The notes: generated by a model from the letters alone, not told the origin. Counted from the first letter of the stretch, positions 1 through 6,208 are shown. The stretch is DNA of 6,257 bases from Lachnospiraceae bacterium UBA1721 (GCA_002317155.1 DCIR01000011.1:1-6257), one strand, 5' to 3'. Made by a program: numbers and translations.

Positions 1-70
1 CGCGTTAAATATTTGCAGAAAAGCTTGCAAAACAGCAATTTTATTTGTCTATATTAAATTACACAAATAT

Positions 71-109
71 AAAGAGCCATCAATCTTGTAAATAAGTTGA
101 TGACTCTTT
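71..109 (-). terminator. Hairpin terminator of the DUF4317 gene
   Basis: Two 13-nt arms at 71-83 and 97-109 are inverted repeats around a 13-nt loop, ending 34 nt past the stop codon of the leftward gene. There is one mismatch (C77 against A103) if read as plus-strand RNA. In the minus-strand transcript the same position becomes a U-G wobble pair, so the stem is unbroken in that direction. The 3' arm ends in CUCUUU followed by AU-rich sequence rather than a long pure U run. Minus-strand use is therefore favoured, and use as a bidirectional terminator is possible. Confidence 0.75.
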
Positions 110-143
110 TGTATTATCCTAGAAATTTGACATTGATAAAAAC

Positions 144-1289
144 TTATTCTGTATCATGGTCGCTGCCGGCTGCACGAACTGCGATTCCGTTGACTTCTAT
201 GTCGCCGTTAAGTGCTACAACAAGGCAGGGACGGCCGTCGATGGTGCGGTCCTGAATCAGGTCGGTGCGGTCGGGCTTAACCTTGATGGTGACATCGGGA
301 GTCTTAACATCGAAGGATCTGGTGTTGTATACATTGCTTACGAAGAGGGGAGTATCATTGCCTGCGTTCTTCTCATAGTGAGTATCGAATTCTTCCATCT
401 TGTCATTAGAGACACCGCTTGATGCGAAGAGATTTTTTACTTCTTTCTTATCGAGGATGAGAGGCTGAAGCTCTTCCTTGTGTTCTTCAATGAGTTCACC
501 CATTTTTTCATGAAGATTTTTAACTGCTTCGAATTCACATTCGTCTCCGAGAGTTTCCTGAACGAGGGTCTGGAAGGTCTCCTTCTGGTTACCTGCAGTG
601 AGAGGAATGCCGCATCCTAAAAGCATCTCTACAAGAGCATCATTAAGATTCTCAGAATCCTTGGTATAGTACATGATGCTGTTAACATCGGTGCTTCTGT
701 CGTTGAAAGCGGGGAAGAGAATTCCGATCTGAGGGAGTTCTACTACCCAGTCACGGTTACGGTTGTGGAATTCGTTTGTCACAGGGTCGAAAGAAAGACC
801 GGGCTCTGCGAGATTAACGGGACAGATTACAGTGTAGATGTACTCGTATACTTCATCCGATGCGTCCTCCATATCGATTCCGTCGTTGGTTCTGCCGGGG
901 ACATCATATGCATCGTGTACAACAAGAATAAGATAGTTACCTACGTACTCGTATGAAGAAATAATACGGCTGTAATACTCATCGAGTAAGGCATCATCCT
1001 TAAGCTTACTGTCGCGGAGTCTTAAGAGAAATTCCTGCTGACCGTCTTCCTTGCACGCGTCGAGAGGGAATGTCATGTCGATGGCTGTTTTGCCGGGAGT
1101 ACCTGAAAGTCCCTTTCTGAGAATTTCAAAATACTTAAACATTTCTTCATCGGGAAGTGCAAGAAAGGATCTTGCAAATACACTTTTTTTATTTTTGTCA
1201 CCGTCTACGTAGCATCCGCAGATTCTGGTGATTGTACAGTTTTTCTGGGTGAGAAGTTTCTTCAACTCTCCAAGTTCTGCTTTAACCAT
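144..1289 (-). CDS. DUF4317 family protein of unknown function
   Basis: This 381-residue soluble protein matches the DUF4317 family, which is widespread in Clostridia, especially Lachnospiraceae, and has no established function. Recognisable family stretches are the N-terminal NCTITRICGCYVD (about residues 17-29), QEFLLRLRDSKLKDDAL (about 85-101), DASDEVYEYIYTVICPVNL (about 142-160), LFPAFNDRSTD (about 190-200), the QKETFQTLVQETLGDEC segment near the middle, and a C-terminal end with TPDVTIKVKPDRTDL and IDGRPCLVVALNGDIEVNG. The length is about normal for the family, so the gene is intact. I see no signal peptide, membrane segment or catalytic motif. The ATG is supported by AAGGAG at 1296-1301 with a 6-nt spacer. 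The gene is divergent from the kinase, has its own promoter and terminator, and is probably monocistronic. Its codon choice looks more regular than that of the kinase, hinting at steady expression. The family assignment is firm; the role is unknown. Confidence 0.9.
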   Translation of the reverse strand: MVKAELGELKKLLTQKNCTITRICGCYVDGDKNKKSVFARSFLALPDEEMFKYFEILRKGLSGTPGKTAIDMTFPLDACKEDGQQEFLLRLRDSKLKDDALLDEYYSRIISSYEYVGNYLILVVHDAYDVPGRTNDGIDMEDASDEVYEYIYTVICPVNLAEPGLSFDPVTNEFHNRNRDWVVELPQIGILFPAFNDRSTDVNSIMYYTKDSENLNDALVEMLLGCGIPLTAGNQKETFQTLVQETLGDECEFEAVKNLHEKMGELIEEHKEELQPLILDKKEVKNLFASSGVSNDKMEEFDTHYEKNAGNDTPLFVSNVYNTRSFDVKTPDVTIKVKPDRTDLIQDRTIDGRPCLVVALNGDIEVNGIAVRAAGSDHDTE

Positions 1290-1324
1290 TTTGTTCTCCT
1301 TGGTTGAATTTTTTGATAGAATTT

Positions 1325-1354
1325 ATTATAGCAAAAATGCCTGTTTTCATACAA
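1325..1354 (-). promoter_or_regulatory. Probable sigma-A promoter for the DUF4317 gene
   Basis: On the minus strand there is a perfect TATAAT (plus-strand 1325-1330) preceded by TGC, giving an extended -10 element (TGnTATAAT). A -35-like TTGTAT lies at 1349-1354 with an 18-nt spacer. The start point would fall near 1318, leaving about 29 nt of leader containing the AAGGAG ribosome binding site. Extended -10 promoters tolerate weak -35 boxes, which fits the poor -35 here. Confidence 0.7.
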
Positions 1355-1398
1355 GGGATGAATACTGCTCTTTGGGGATAAACAGATAAAATGCAGGT

Positions 1399-1427
1399 TT
1401 GCCTTAAATGTGAATTTAAATTATGAT
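1399..1427 (+). promoter_or_regulatory. Probable promoter for the kinase-degV unit
   Basis: TTGCCT at 1399-1404 and TATGAT at 1422-1427 are separated by exactly 17 nt, fitting a vegetative sigma-A promoter with 4/6 and 5/6 consensus matches. The transcript would begin near 1434, immediately before the ribosome binding site GAGGTGG at 1436-1442, giving a very short leader of about 17 nt. The spacer contains a palindromic element described separately. Confidence 0.5.
1404..1419. repeat. Inverted repeat inside the kinase promoter
   Basis: TTAAAT (1404-1409), a 4-nt spacer, and ATTTAA (1414-1419) form a 16-nt dyad lying between the proposed -35 and -10 boxes. A second, overlapping perfect palindrome AATTTAAATT sits at 1413-1422. 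The position is right for a repressor operator, but the sequence is AT-only and such dyads arise by chance in AT-rich spacers. Confidence 0.3.
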
Positions 1428-1450
1428 TATATTGTGAGGTGGGTGTTTTT

Positions 1451-4294
1451 ATGAGTTTGGAAACTTTGTTTGATACGGTTGATTTTAACCAAAAGAAAAA
1501 GACAATAATGACCGTTCAGATAATTATGGCGGTCGTTCTTTTTTTGACGGAATTTGCAAATAATATATTGCTTCTTAAAACCGGTGCGCAGGGATATACA
1601 GCAGATAATTTCGGAAGTAAATTACTGAGATATTTTGTGCTTACAAACTGCATTAATATTTTTTCATTTATTATATGCTTAATAGTTGTAAAAAAATTGC
1701 CTGAGGCATCGGTTGCGATTAAATATTTCCTTATTGTTCCATTAATTGTAATGGGCGTAAATATCAGTTATTCGCATTATGTTTTTTCTGATACTTTTAT
1801 CATCTTCGTTATCCCGATTGCTATCACGGTTTTATTCGAAAACAGTCGCTTCACATGGGTAATAACTACACTGAGTATAGTAGGCGTTATGCCAGGTATA
1901 TTGGCCAGAATAATAGACCCGGCATATGTTGATACAGCTATTATAGAGGGCTCGATTGCAATTGTGATGATAATAGTATTCGGAATTATCATGTCAATAA
2001 TTGCATCCAAGCTAAAAAAACGTCAGCTTGAGCTCGCGGATGCACTGGGGAATGCTGACAGAGCAAACAAAGCAAAAAGTGATTTCCTTGCTAATATGTC
2101 ACATGAAATCAGAACGCCTATGAATGCTATTGTAGGTATGTGTGAACTTGTGCTCAGGGACTCACAGATTACAGGCAATGCGAGGGAGAATTGTCTTAAT
2201 ATACAAAACTCCGGAAGAAGTCTGTTGTCGATTATCAATGATATTCTTGACTTTTCTAAAATTGAATCCGGAATGATGGAAATTGTTGAGAGCGAATTCA
2301 ACATTTCATCAACTCTTAATGATGTAATCAATATGACAATGACCCGCAAGCAGAACAAAAAGATAGAGGTTATTGTGCGTGCAGATTCAGATATTCCATG
2401 CGGCTTGTATGGTGATGAAATACGTATCCGTCAGGTAATGATCAACCTTATGACGAATGCGGTTAAGTATACCGATGAGGGAGCTGTAATTCTTAAACTG
2501 TCACAGAGTAAACACAGCTATGGAATCAACTTAAAGGTCGAGGTTACTGATACCGGTATAGGAATTTTGCCTGAAAATCTGGAGAGACTTTTTACCAGCT
2601 TTCAGCAGGTAGATACCAAGAAGAATCGTGCTGTTGAAGGAACCGGACTCGGACTGGCGATATCCAAGAGACTAGTCAAAAAGATGGGTGGCTTTATCAA
2701 TGTGAGCAGTGAATATGGTAAAGGGTCCACATTCAGCTTTGTAATTCCGCTCAAGGTTACCAATCCCGAGCCCTTTGTTCGTGCCAAGGAAGCGGAGAGA
2801 ATCAACGCGCTTGGATATTTTGAATTCAAAAAATACAGCCACGATATTGTCAGAAAAAGCTATGTGAAGCTTGCGAATGAGATTGAGGAAAGTCTTAATG
2901 TCAGGGTTGAGATGGTTCATTATCGCGAGCAGATGCGTGACATGATTATGAATGAAAACAACATGATAACGCATTTGTTTATCGGACGTGATGAGTATCT
3001 GAATGACAAAGAATTTTTCATGAATGTTGCTGACAGGATGGAAGTAATTGTAGTTCAGGAATCTGAAAACTTTGTCGAGGTTCCGGGAAAAATCAAGACA
3101 ATGTACAAGCCGTTTTATGTACTGTCGGTTGCAGCTATTTTTAACAATGACAACATTAACCTAAATCTTAACGAGAGAAAGCTTAATCAGATTTCATTTT
3201 CAGCCCCCACTGCGAGAGTGCTTATTGTCGATGATAATGAGGTTAATCTCAAGGTGGCATGTGGCCTGATGAAGCCATATCGTATGCAGTTGATGACAGT
3301 CAACAGTGGTAAGGCTGCGATAGCATTTCTCAAATCTCAGGATATAGATCTGGTGCTTATGGACCACATGATGCCGGATATGGATGGAGTGGAAACTACT
3401 CAGATTATCAGAGGAATGGCCGGAGACTATTTTAAGAATCTGCCGATTGTGGCACTTACCGCCAATGCGGTTAACGGTGCACGTGAGATGTTTTTATCGT
3501 ATGGATTCAGTGATTTTATTGCAAAGCCGATAGAACTGTCGGCACTTGATAAAGCACTTAAGACCTGGATACCTAAGAGGCTTCAGGAATCACCTGTGGG
3601 GCTGGAGAAGGAGATTGAAGGTAAAATAAGAACGGCTTCGGAGATTGATGAAAATGATGGTGATTTAATCAATTTTGCAAAGGGAATAGAGTATGCCGGC
3701 GGCAGTGAAGAAATATATCTTGATGTATTAAATGTATTTATCCGTAAGGGTGATGAAAAACATGAACTTATAGCAAAGCTGTATGAGGAAAAGAATTGGC
3801 ATGATTTTACCATAGAAGTTCACGCACTTAAGAGCTCTGCACTAACCTGTGGTTGCGTAGGCCTGTCTGCCAAGGCTAAGCGAATTGAGCTTGCCTGCAA
3901 GGCGGGTGATTATGAAGTCGCGGAACAAAATACTGAGGAATTGCTTAACTTGTATAAGGAAGTTCTATCGGTGGGTGATGAATATTTAAGGAAAAATAAT
4001 TTCATAGCTTATGAAGATGCCGATGAGAATAATATCGCGGATAGTAATGAAGCTGATGAAGAAATACTTCCTGAGATAGCATCCGGAACGTTTTCTGCAA
4101 TAATAGCCGACACATTGGATGCATGTGACAATTTCTATGCGGATGTTATTGAGCAGAAATTAACAGAGCTTGAGAGATATTCATACAATGGTAAAAATCT
4201 AAGAAGCAGACTCGGTGAAATAAGAAAGCTGACTGATGATTTTGCGTATGCTGAATTAAAGGAAGCATTGAAGAATTTGCTTCAGAATATTTAG
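1451..4294 (+). CDS. Membrane hybrid sensor histidine kinase with receiver and HPt domains
   Basis: This 947-residue membrane sensor kinase senses an unknown signal, autophosphorylates on histidine and passes the phosphate through a His-Asp-His relay. Six membrane segments are visible (about 18-42, 58-80, 90-108, 114-130, 134-154, 163-186) with short loops, so the signal is probably membrane-borne or bound within the bundle. A charged helical linker (187-208) leads to HisKA with SHEIRTPMN (phospho-acceptor H218). The ATPase domain has N box N332/N336, G1 DTGIGI (D367) and G2 GTGLGL (397-402). Residues about 455-570 look like a degenerate receiver lacking the phospho-acceptor Asp. The true receiver (587-705) has D594/D595, D638 in LMDHMMPDMDG, T670 and K692. 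The HPt domain (about 742-835) has H791 in HALKSSA. An acidic linker and a helical tail follow. The ATG at 1451 is chosen because GAGGTGG (1436-1442) lies 8 nt upstream; the in-frame GTG at 1439 lies inside that site. All catalytic residues are present. No output domain or neighbouring regulator is visible. It is probably co-transcribed with degV. Confidence 0.95.
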   Translation: MSLETLFDTVDFNQKKKTIMTVQIIMAVVLFLTEFANNILLLKTGAQGYTADNFGSKLLRYFVLTNCINIFSFIICLIVVKKLPEASVAIKYFLIVPLIVMGVNISYSHYVFSDTFIIFVIPIAITVLFENSRFTWVITTLSIVGVMPGILARIIDPAYVDTAIIEGSIAIVMIIVFGIIMSIIASKLKKRQLELADALGNADRANKAKSDFLANMSHEIRTPMNAIVGMCELVLRDSQITGNARENCLNIQNSGRSLLSIINDILDFSKIESGMMEIVESEFNISSTLNDVINMTMTRKQNKKIEVIVRADSDIPCGLYGDEIRIRQVMINLMTNAVKYTDEGAVILKLSQSKHSYGINLKVEVTDTGIGILPENLERLFTSFQQVDTKKNRAVEGTGLGLAISKRLVKKMGGFINVSSEYGKGSTFSFVIPLKVTNPEPFVRAKEAERINALGYFEFKKYSHDIVRKSYVKLANEIEESLNVRVEMVHYREQMRDMIMNENNMITHLFIGRDEYLNDKEFFMNVADRMEVIVVQESENFVEVPGKIKTMYKPFYVLSVAAIFNNDNINLNLNERKLNQISFSAPTARVLIVDDNEVNLKVACGLMKPYRMQLMTVNSGKAAIAFLKSQDIDLVLMDHMMPDMDGVETTQIIRGMAGDYFKNLPIVALTANAVNGAREMFLSYGFSDFIAKPIELSALDKALKTWIPKRLQESPVGLEKEIEGKIRTASEIDENDGDLINFAKGIEYAGGSEEIYLDVLNVFIRKGDEKHELIAKLYEEKNWHDFTIEVHALKSSALTCGCVGLSAKAKRIELACKAGDYEVAEQNTEELLNLYKEVLSVGDEYLRKNNFIAYEDADENNIADSNEADEEILPEIASGTFSAIIADTLDACDNFYADVIEQKLTELERYSYNGKNLRSRLGEIRKLTDDFAYAELKEALKNLLQNI

Positions 4295-4307
4295 GGAGGA
4301 GAGCACG

Positions 4308-5168
4308 ATGAAAAAACTGATTGTTTCAGCAGATTGTACCTGCGATCTTCCTAAGGATGTTATAGAAAAAAATGGGATTGAGCAGCTGTTTTTCCATGTA
4401 TATGTAGGAAATGGAATTTTTAGAGATCGTGATGAAATCACTGCCGATAATGTATTTGAATGCATGAGCGATGGAATCAGAGTAGTAAGTTCTGCTCCAC
4501 CTGCGGAGGATTATTTTAATTACTTCAAGAAGCTCTTATCAAAGAGTGAAGAGGTGATTCATCTGACGATTTCATCCGGCTGCAGCCAATCGTATGGGCA
4601 TGCGATGGAGGCTGTGGGAATGATGGGAGAAGAAGGCAAAAGAGTACACGTAATAGATTCTCTGCATCTTTCGACCGGCCTGGGTCATTTGGTGTTAAAG
4701 ACAGTCGAGGCAGTTAATGAAGGAAAATCTGCCCGGCGTGTAGTGAGCGAGATGGAAGAGTTGAGAAAATATATTTCAACCTCTTTTATAGCTAAGGATG
4801 CTCAATATCTTTGTATCAATGGCAAGGTTAAGGAGTGGAAGGCCAGGCTTCTTAAGTTTTTCAAGTTACATCCGATTCTTGTTCTGCGAGGGGGAGAAAT
4901 TGTCGTTGCCGGATTTATCAGGGGTAACTATGAAAAAGCACAGATACGATATGTTAGGCGTGAACTGAAAGATTCCGAAAGAATAGACAAGAGTCTGTTA
5001 TTTATCACTCATGCGGGATGTGTTACAAGAGAGCTTGAGAATGTCAAGTCTGCTGTCAGCCTAAACTGTAAATTTGATTCGGTTTATGTGACCAATGCTT
5101 CAGCAACAGTATCAAGTAACTGCGGCCCAGGGACGGTTGGGGTTTTGTATATGCTAAAGAGCCGGTAA
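4308..5168 (+). CDS. DegV family protein (FakB-like fatty-acid-binding protein)
   Basis: This 286-residue cytoplasmic protein belongs to the DegV family, whose studied members (FakB) bind a single fatty acid and present it to the kinase FakA for phosphorylation and entry into phospholipid synthesis. Family features are the N-terminal IVSADCTCDLP (usually I.TDS..DLP), HVYVGNGIFRD, SSAPPAEDYF at 61-70 (usual TSQPSP), TISSGCSQSYGHA at 87-99 (usual SSGLSGTYQSA), DSLHLSTGLGH, and a C-terminal NCGPGTVG from 271 (usual HxGPG). Several pocket positions differ: the common Thr and Gln near 61-63 are Ser and Ala, and the His before GPG is N271. It is therefore a divergent member, and lipid binding is inferred from the family. 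It starts 13 nt after the kinase stop, and its ribosome binding site (AGGGAGGAG, 4293-4301) overlaps that stop codon. This implies co-transcription and perhaps translational coupling. The length is normal and no FakA gene is nearby. Confidence 0.92.
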   Translation: MKKLIVSADCTCDLPKDVIEKNGIEQLFFHVYVGNGIFRDRDEITADNVFECMSDGIRVVSSAPPAEDYFNYFKKLLSKSEEVIHLTISSGCSQSYGHAMEAVGMMGEEGKRVHVIDSLHLSTGLGHLVLKTVEAVNEGKSARRVVSEMEELRKYISTSFIAKDAQYLCINGKVKEWKARLLKFFKLHPILVLRGGEIVVAGFIRGNYEKAQIRYVRRELKDSERIDKSLLFITHAGCVTRELENVKSAVSLNCKFDSVYVTNASATVSSNCGPGTVGVLYMLKSR

Positions 5169-5199
5169 ATATATCTTTAGCCATGTTCTCTGCCTCCTT
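5056..5199 (-). other. Orphan minus-strand translation start with short antisense ORF
   Basis: On the minus strand an ideal ribosome binding site AAGGAGG (plus-strand 5193-5199) stands 8 nt before an ATG (5182-5184). The frame starts MAKDIFTGSLAY and ends with TGA at 5056-5058, 42 codons in all, nearly all of them antisense to degV. I do not recognise the peptide, and past the first six codons its sequence is fixed by degV. It may be a chance signal, a short leader peptide, or the remaining start of a gene whose body was lost when degV came to lie here. I do not claim that a functional protein is made. Confidence 0.25.
5153..5181 (+). repeat. Perfect 8-bp inverted repeat at the degV 3' end
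   Basis: GCTAAAGA (5153-5160) and TCTTTAGC (5174-5181) pair perfectly around a 13-nt loop that contains the degV stop codon (5166-5168). The stem can extend by two more pairs with one bulged C. No U run follows, so it is not a canonical intrinsic terminator; it may be a weak terminator, an RNA-stabilising 3' hairpin, or chance. It is the only candidate structure I see for ending the kinase-degV transcript. Confidence 0.5.
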
Positions 5200-5209
5200 G
5201 AAAAATTAA

Positions 5210-5242
5210 TAGGTTTGTGTTAGGTTATTTGTAGGAATCGAC
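5210..5242. repeat. Three TAGG repeats at 11-nt period upstream of pyrE
   Basis: TAGGTT begins at 5210 and again at 5221, and TAGG begins at 5232, so three copies are spaced exactly 11 nt apart, about one helical turn. They lie just upstream of the proposed pyrE promoter. Such phasing is compatible with cooperative protein binding on one DNA face, but the repeat core is only 4-6 nt and could be coincidence. Confidence 0.25.
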
Positions 5243-5251
5243 GCGGCTGAA

Positions 5252-5279
5252 TTGGTATGCCGTATTTAGAAAATATTAT
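5252..5279 (+). promoter_or_regulatory. Candidate pyrE promoter
   Basis: TTGGTA (5252-5257) and TATTAT (5274-5279) are 16 nt apart, a reasonable sigma-A match. Transcription would start near 5286, leaving a leader of about 18 nt with the GGAG ribosome binding site at 5294-5297. So short a leader leaves no room for an attenuator or PyrR-type RNA switch between this promoter and pyrE. Confidence 0.45.
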
Positions 5280-5303
5280 ATTTTTTCTTGATTGGAGAAT
5301 ACG

Positions 5304-5981
5304 ATGGAACAGTATAAGCAGGAATTTATTGAATTTATGGTAGAGAGCAAGGTTCTCAAGTTTGGCGAGTTTACTCTTAAGAGTGGAAGAAAGTCACCTT
5401 TCTTTATGAATGCAGGAGCATATGTTACCGGTAGTCAGCTTAAGAGACTTGGTGAGTATTATGCGAAGGCTATTCACGATACTTACGGTGATGATTTTGA
5501 TGTTCTCTTTGGACCTGCTTATAAGGGAATTCCCATCAGTGTAGTTACCGCAGTTGCTTACAGCGAGCTGTATGGCAAGGAGGTAAGATATTGCTCAGAC
5601 CGTAAGGAAGAGAAGGATCACGGCGCAGATAAGGGAAGCTTCCTCGGAAGCAACTTAAAGGATGGCGACAGAGTGATCATGATCGAGGACGTTACTACCT
5701 CAGGTAAGTCAATGGAGGAGACTGTTCCCAAGGTTCGTGGTGCTGCTAACGTTGAGATCGTTGGACTTATGGTTTCTCTTAACCGTATGGAAAAGGGAAT
5801 GGGCGGAGTTAAGAGCGCACTTGAGGAGATTACCGAGACCTATGGTTTCCCTGCAAATGCAATCTGCTCAATGGCTGATGTAGTAGAAGCTCTTTATAAC
5901 AAGCCTTGCAAGGGTGAGGTTGTTATCGATGATACCCTTAAGGCTGCTATTGATGAGTACTACAAGCAGTATGGTGTATAA
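5304..5981 (+). CDS. pyrE: Orotate phosphoribosyltransferase
   Basis: PyrE joins orotate to PRPP to give orotidine 5'-monophosphate and pyrophosphate, the fifth step of de novo pyrimidine synthesis, in the cytoplasm. The 225-residue protein carries the expected motifs in order: FTLKSGRKSPFFMNAG (23-38) near the N-terminus, GPAYKGIP (70-77), the flexible catalytic loop RKEEKDHG (100-107), and the PRPP-binding signature IMIEDVTTSGKS with acidic pair E128/D129 followed by TTSG (131-134). Length and residues are normal for an intact enzyme. ATG 5304 is chosen because GGAG (5294-5297) lies 6 nt upstream; the in-frame TTG at 5292 overlaps this site and would add only four residues. The enzyme usually acts as a dimer. 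Codon choice is strongly biased (many AAG, GTT and CTT), unlike the kinase, suggesting high expression. No other pyr gene is in view. The small membrane protein follows 58 nt downstream with no terminator between, so the two are probably co-transcribed. Confidence 0.97.
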   Translation: MEQYKQEFIEFMVESKVLKFGEFTLKSGRKSPFFMNAGAYVTGSQLKRLGEYYAKAIHDTYGDDFDVLFGPAYKGIPISVVTAVAYSELYGKEVRYCSDRKEEKDHGADKGSFLGSNLKDGDRVIMIEDVTTSGKSMEETVPKVRGAANVEIVGLMVSLNRMEKGMGGVKSALEEITETYGFPANAICSMADVVEALYNKPCKGEVVIDDTLKAAIDEYYKQYGV

Positions 5982-6039
5982 TTATCGCTATCAGAGATGA
6001 GTTGTTAATCGTTAAGCATTTGACGGATGGAGGTAAAGA

Positions 6040-6192
6040 ATGAAAGAAGATATCTACAAGTCAATGAATAATGTCGGAACCGCAAATATTGTGATTGGTT
6101 CAATCCTTGTTGTTGTTGGTGTGGCTGCCGGTGTTCTTTCAATTGTGACCGGTGCAAGACTCCTCGCTAAGAAGGATAACCTGCTTTTCTAA
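6040..6192 (+). CDS. Small single-span membrane protein of unknown function
   Basis: This 50-residue open frame has an excellent ribosome binding site, GGAGGT at 6029-6034, 5 nt before the ATG. The protein starts MKEDIYKSMNNVGTANI, a polar amphipathic head, followed by one hydrophobic helix rich in Gly, Val, Ile and Ala (about 17-39), then a basic and polar tail, ARLLAKKDNLLF. The helix has small residues at G20, G27, G31 and G38, a glycine-zipper-like pattern that could allow helix packing. The positive tail predicts the C-terminus on the cytoplasmic side. It resembles short uncharacterised membrane proteins I recall from Lachnospiraceae genomes, but I cannot name a family. It lies between pyrE and a strong terminator and is likely the last gene of the pyrE unit. 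The codon choice matches pyrE. The coding call is good; the function is unknown. Confidence 0.82.
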   Translation: MKEDIYKSMNNVGTANIVIGSILVVVGVAAGVLSIVTGARLLAKKDNLLF

Positions 6193-6208
6193 ATTACTAA
6201 AGAGTTTG

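Noticed and set aside
12..31. TTTGCA and TGCAAA inverted repeat near the left edge
   Set aside because: The stem is only 6 bp with no following U run and no gene context; it is likely chance in AT-rich sequence.
2..91. Plus-strand open frame entering from the left edge
   Set aside because: It is short, AT-rich, has no recognisable protein and ends inside the terminator hairpin, so it is not supported as a gene end.
156..956. Plus-strand open frames of 88 and 63 codons at 156-422 and 765-956
   Set aside because: Both lie fully antisense to the well-supported DUF4317 gene, have no good ribosome binding site and give no recognisable protein.
1439..1450. GTG at 1439 as the kinase start
   Set aside because: It falls within GAGGTGG, which is well placed as ribosome binding site for the ATG at 1451; no separate site precedes the GTG.
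1777..4465. Several minus-strand open frames of 69-111 codons
   Set aside because: They are shadows of the kinase and degV reading frames; compositions such as Ser/Ile-rich stretches reflect antisense codons, and no family is recognisable.
5244..5262. CGGC/GCCG inverted repeat upstream of pyrE
   Set aside because: The stem is only 4 bp around an 11-nt loop, too weak to call a regulatory hairpin.
5275..5280. Minus-strand TATAAT as promoter for the orphan antisense start
   Set aside because: The match is exact, but no -35 box is found at proper spacing and the same bases fit the plus-strand pyrE -10.
5292..5303. TTG at 5292 as the pyrE start
   Set aside because: It overlaps the GGAG that serves the ATG at 5304, and PyrE homology begins after that ATG.
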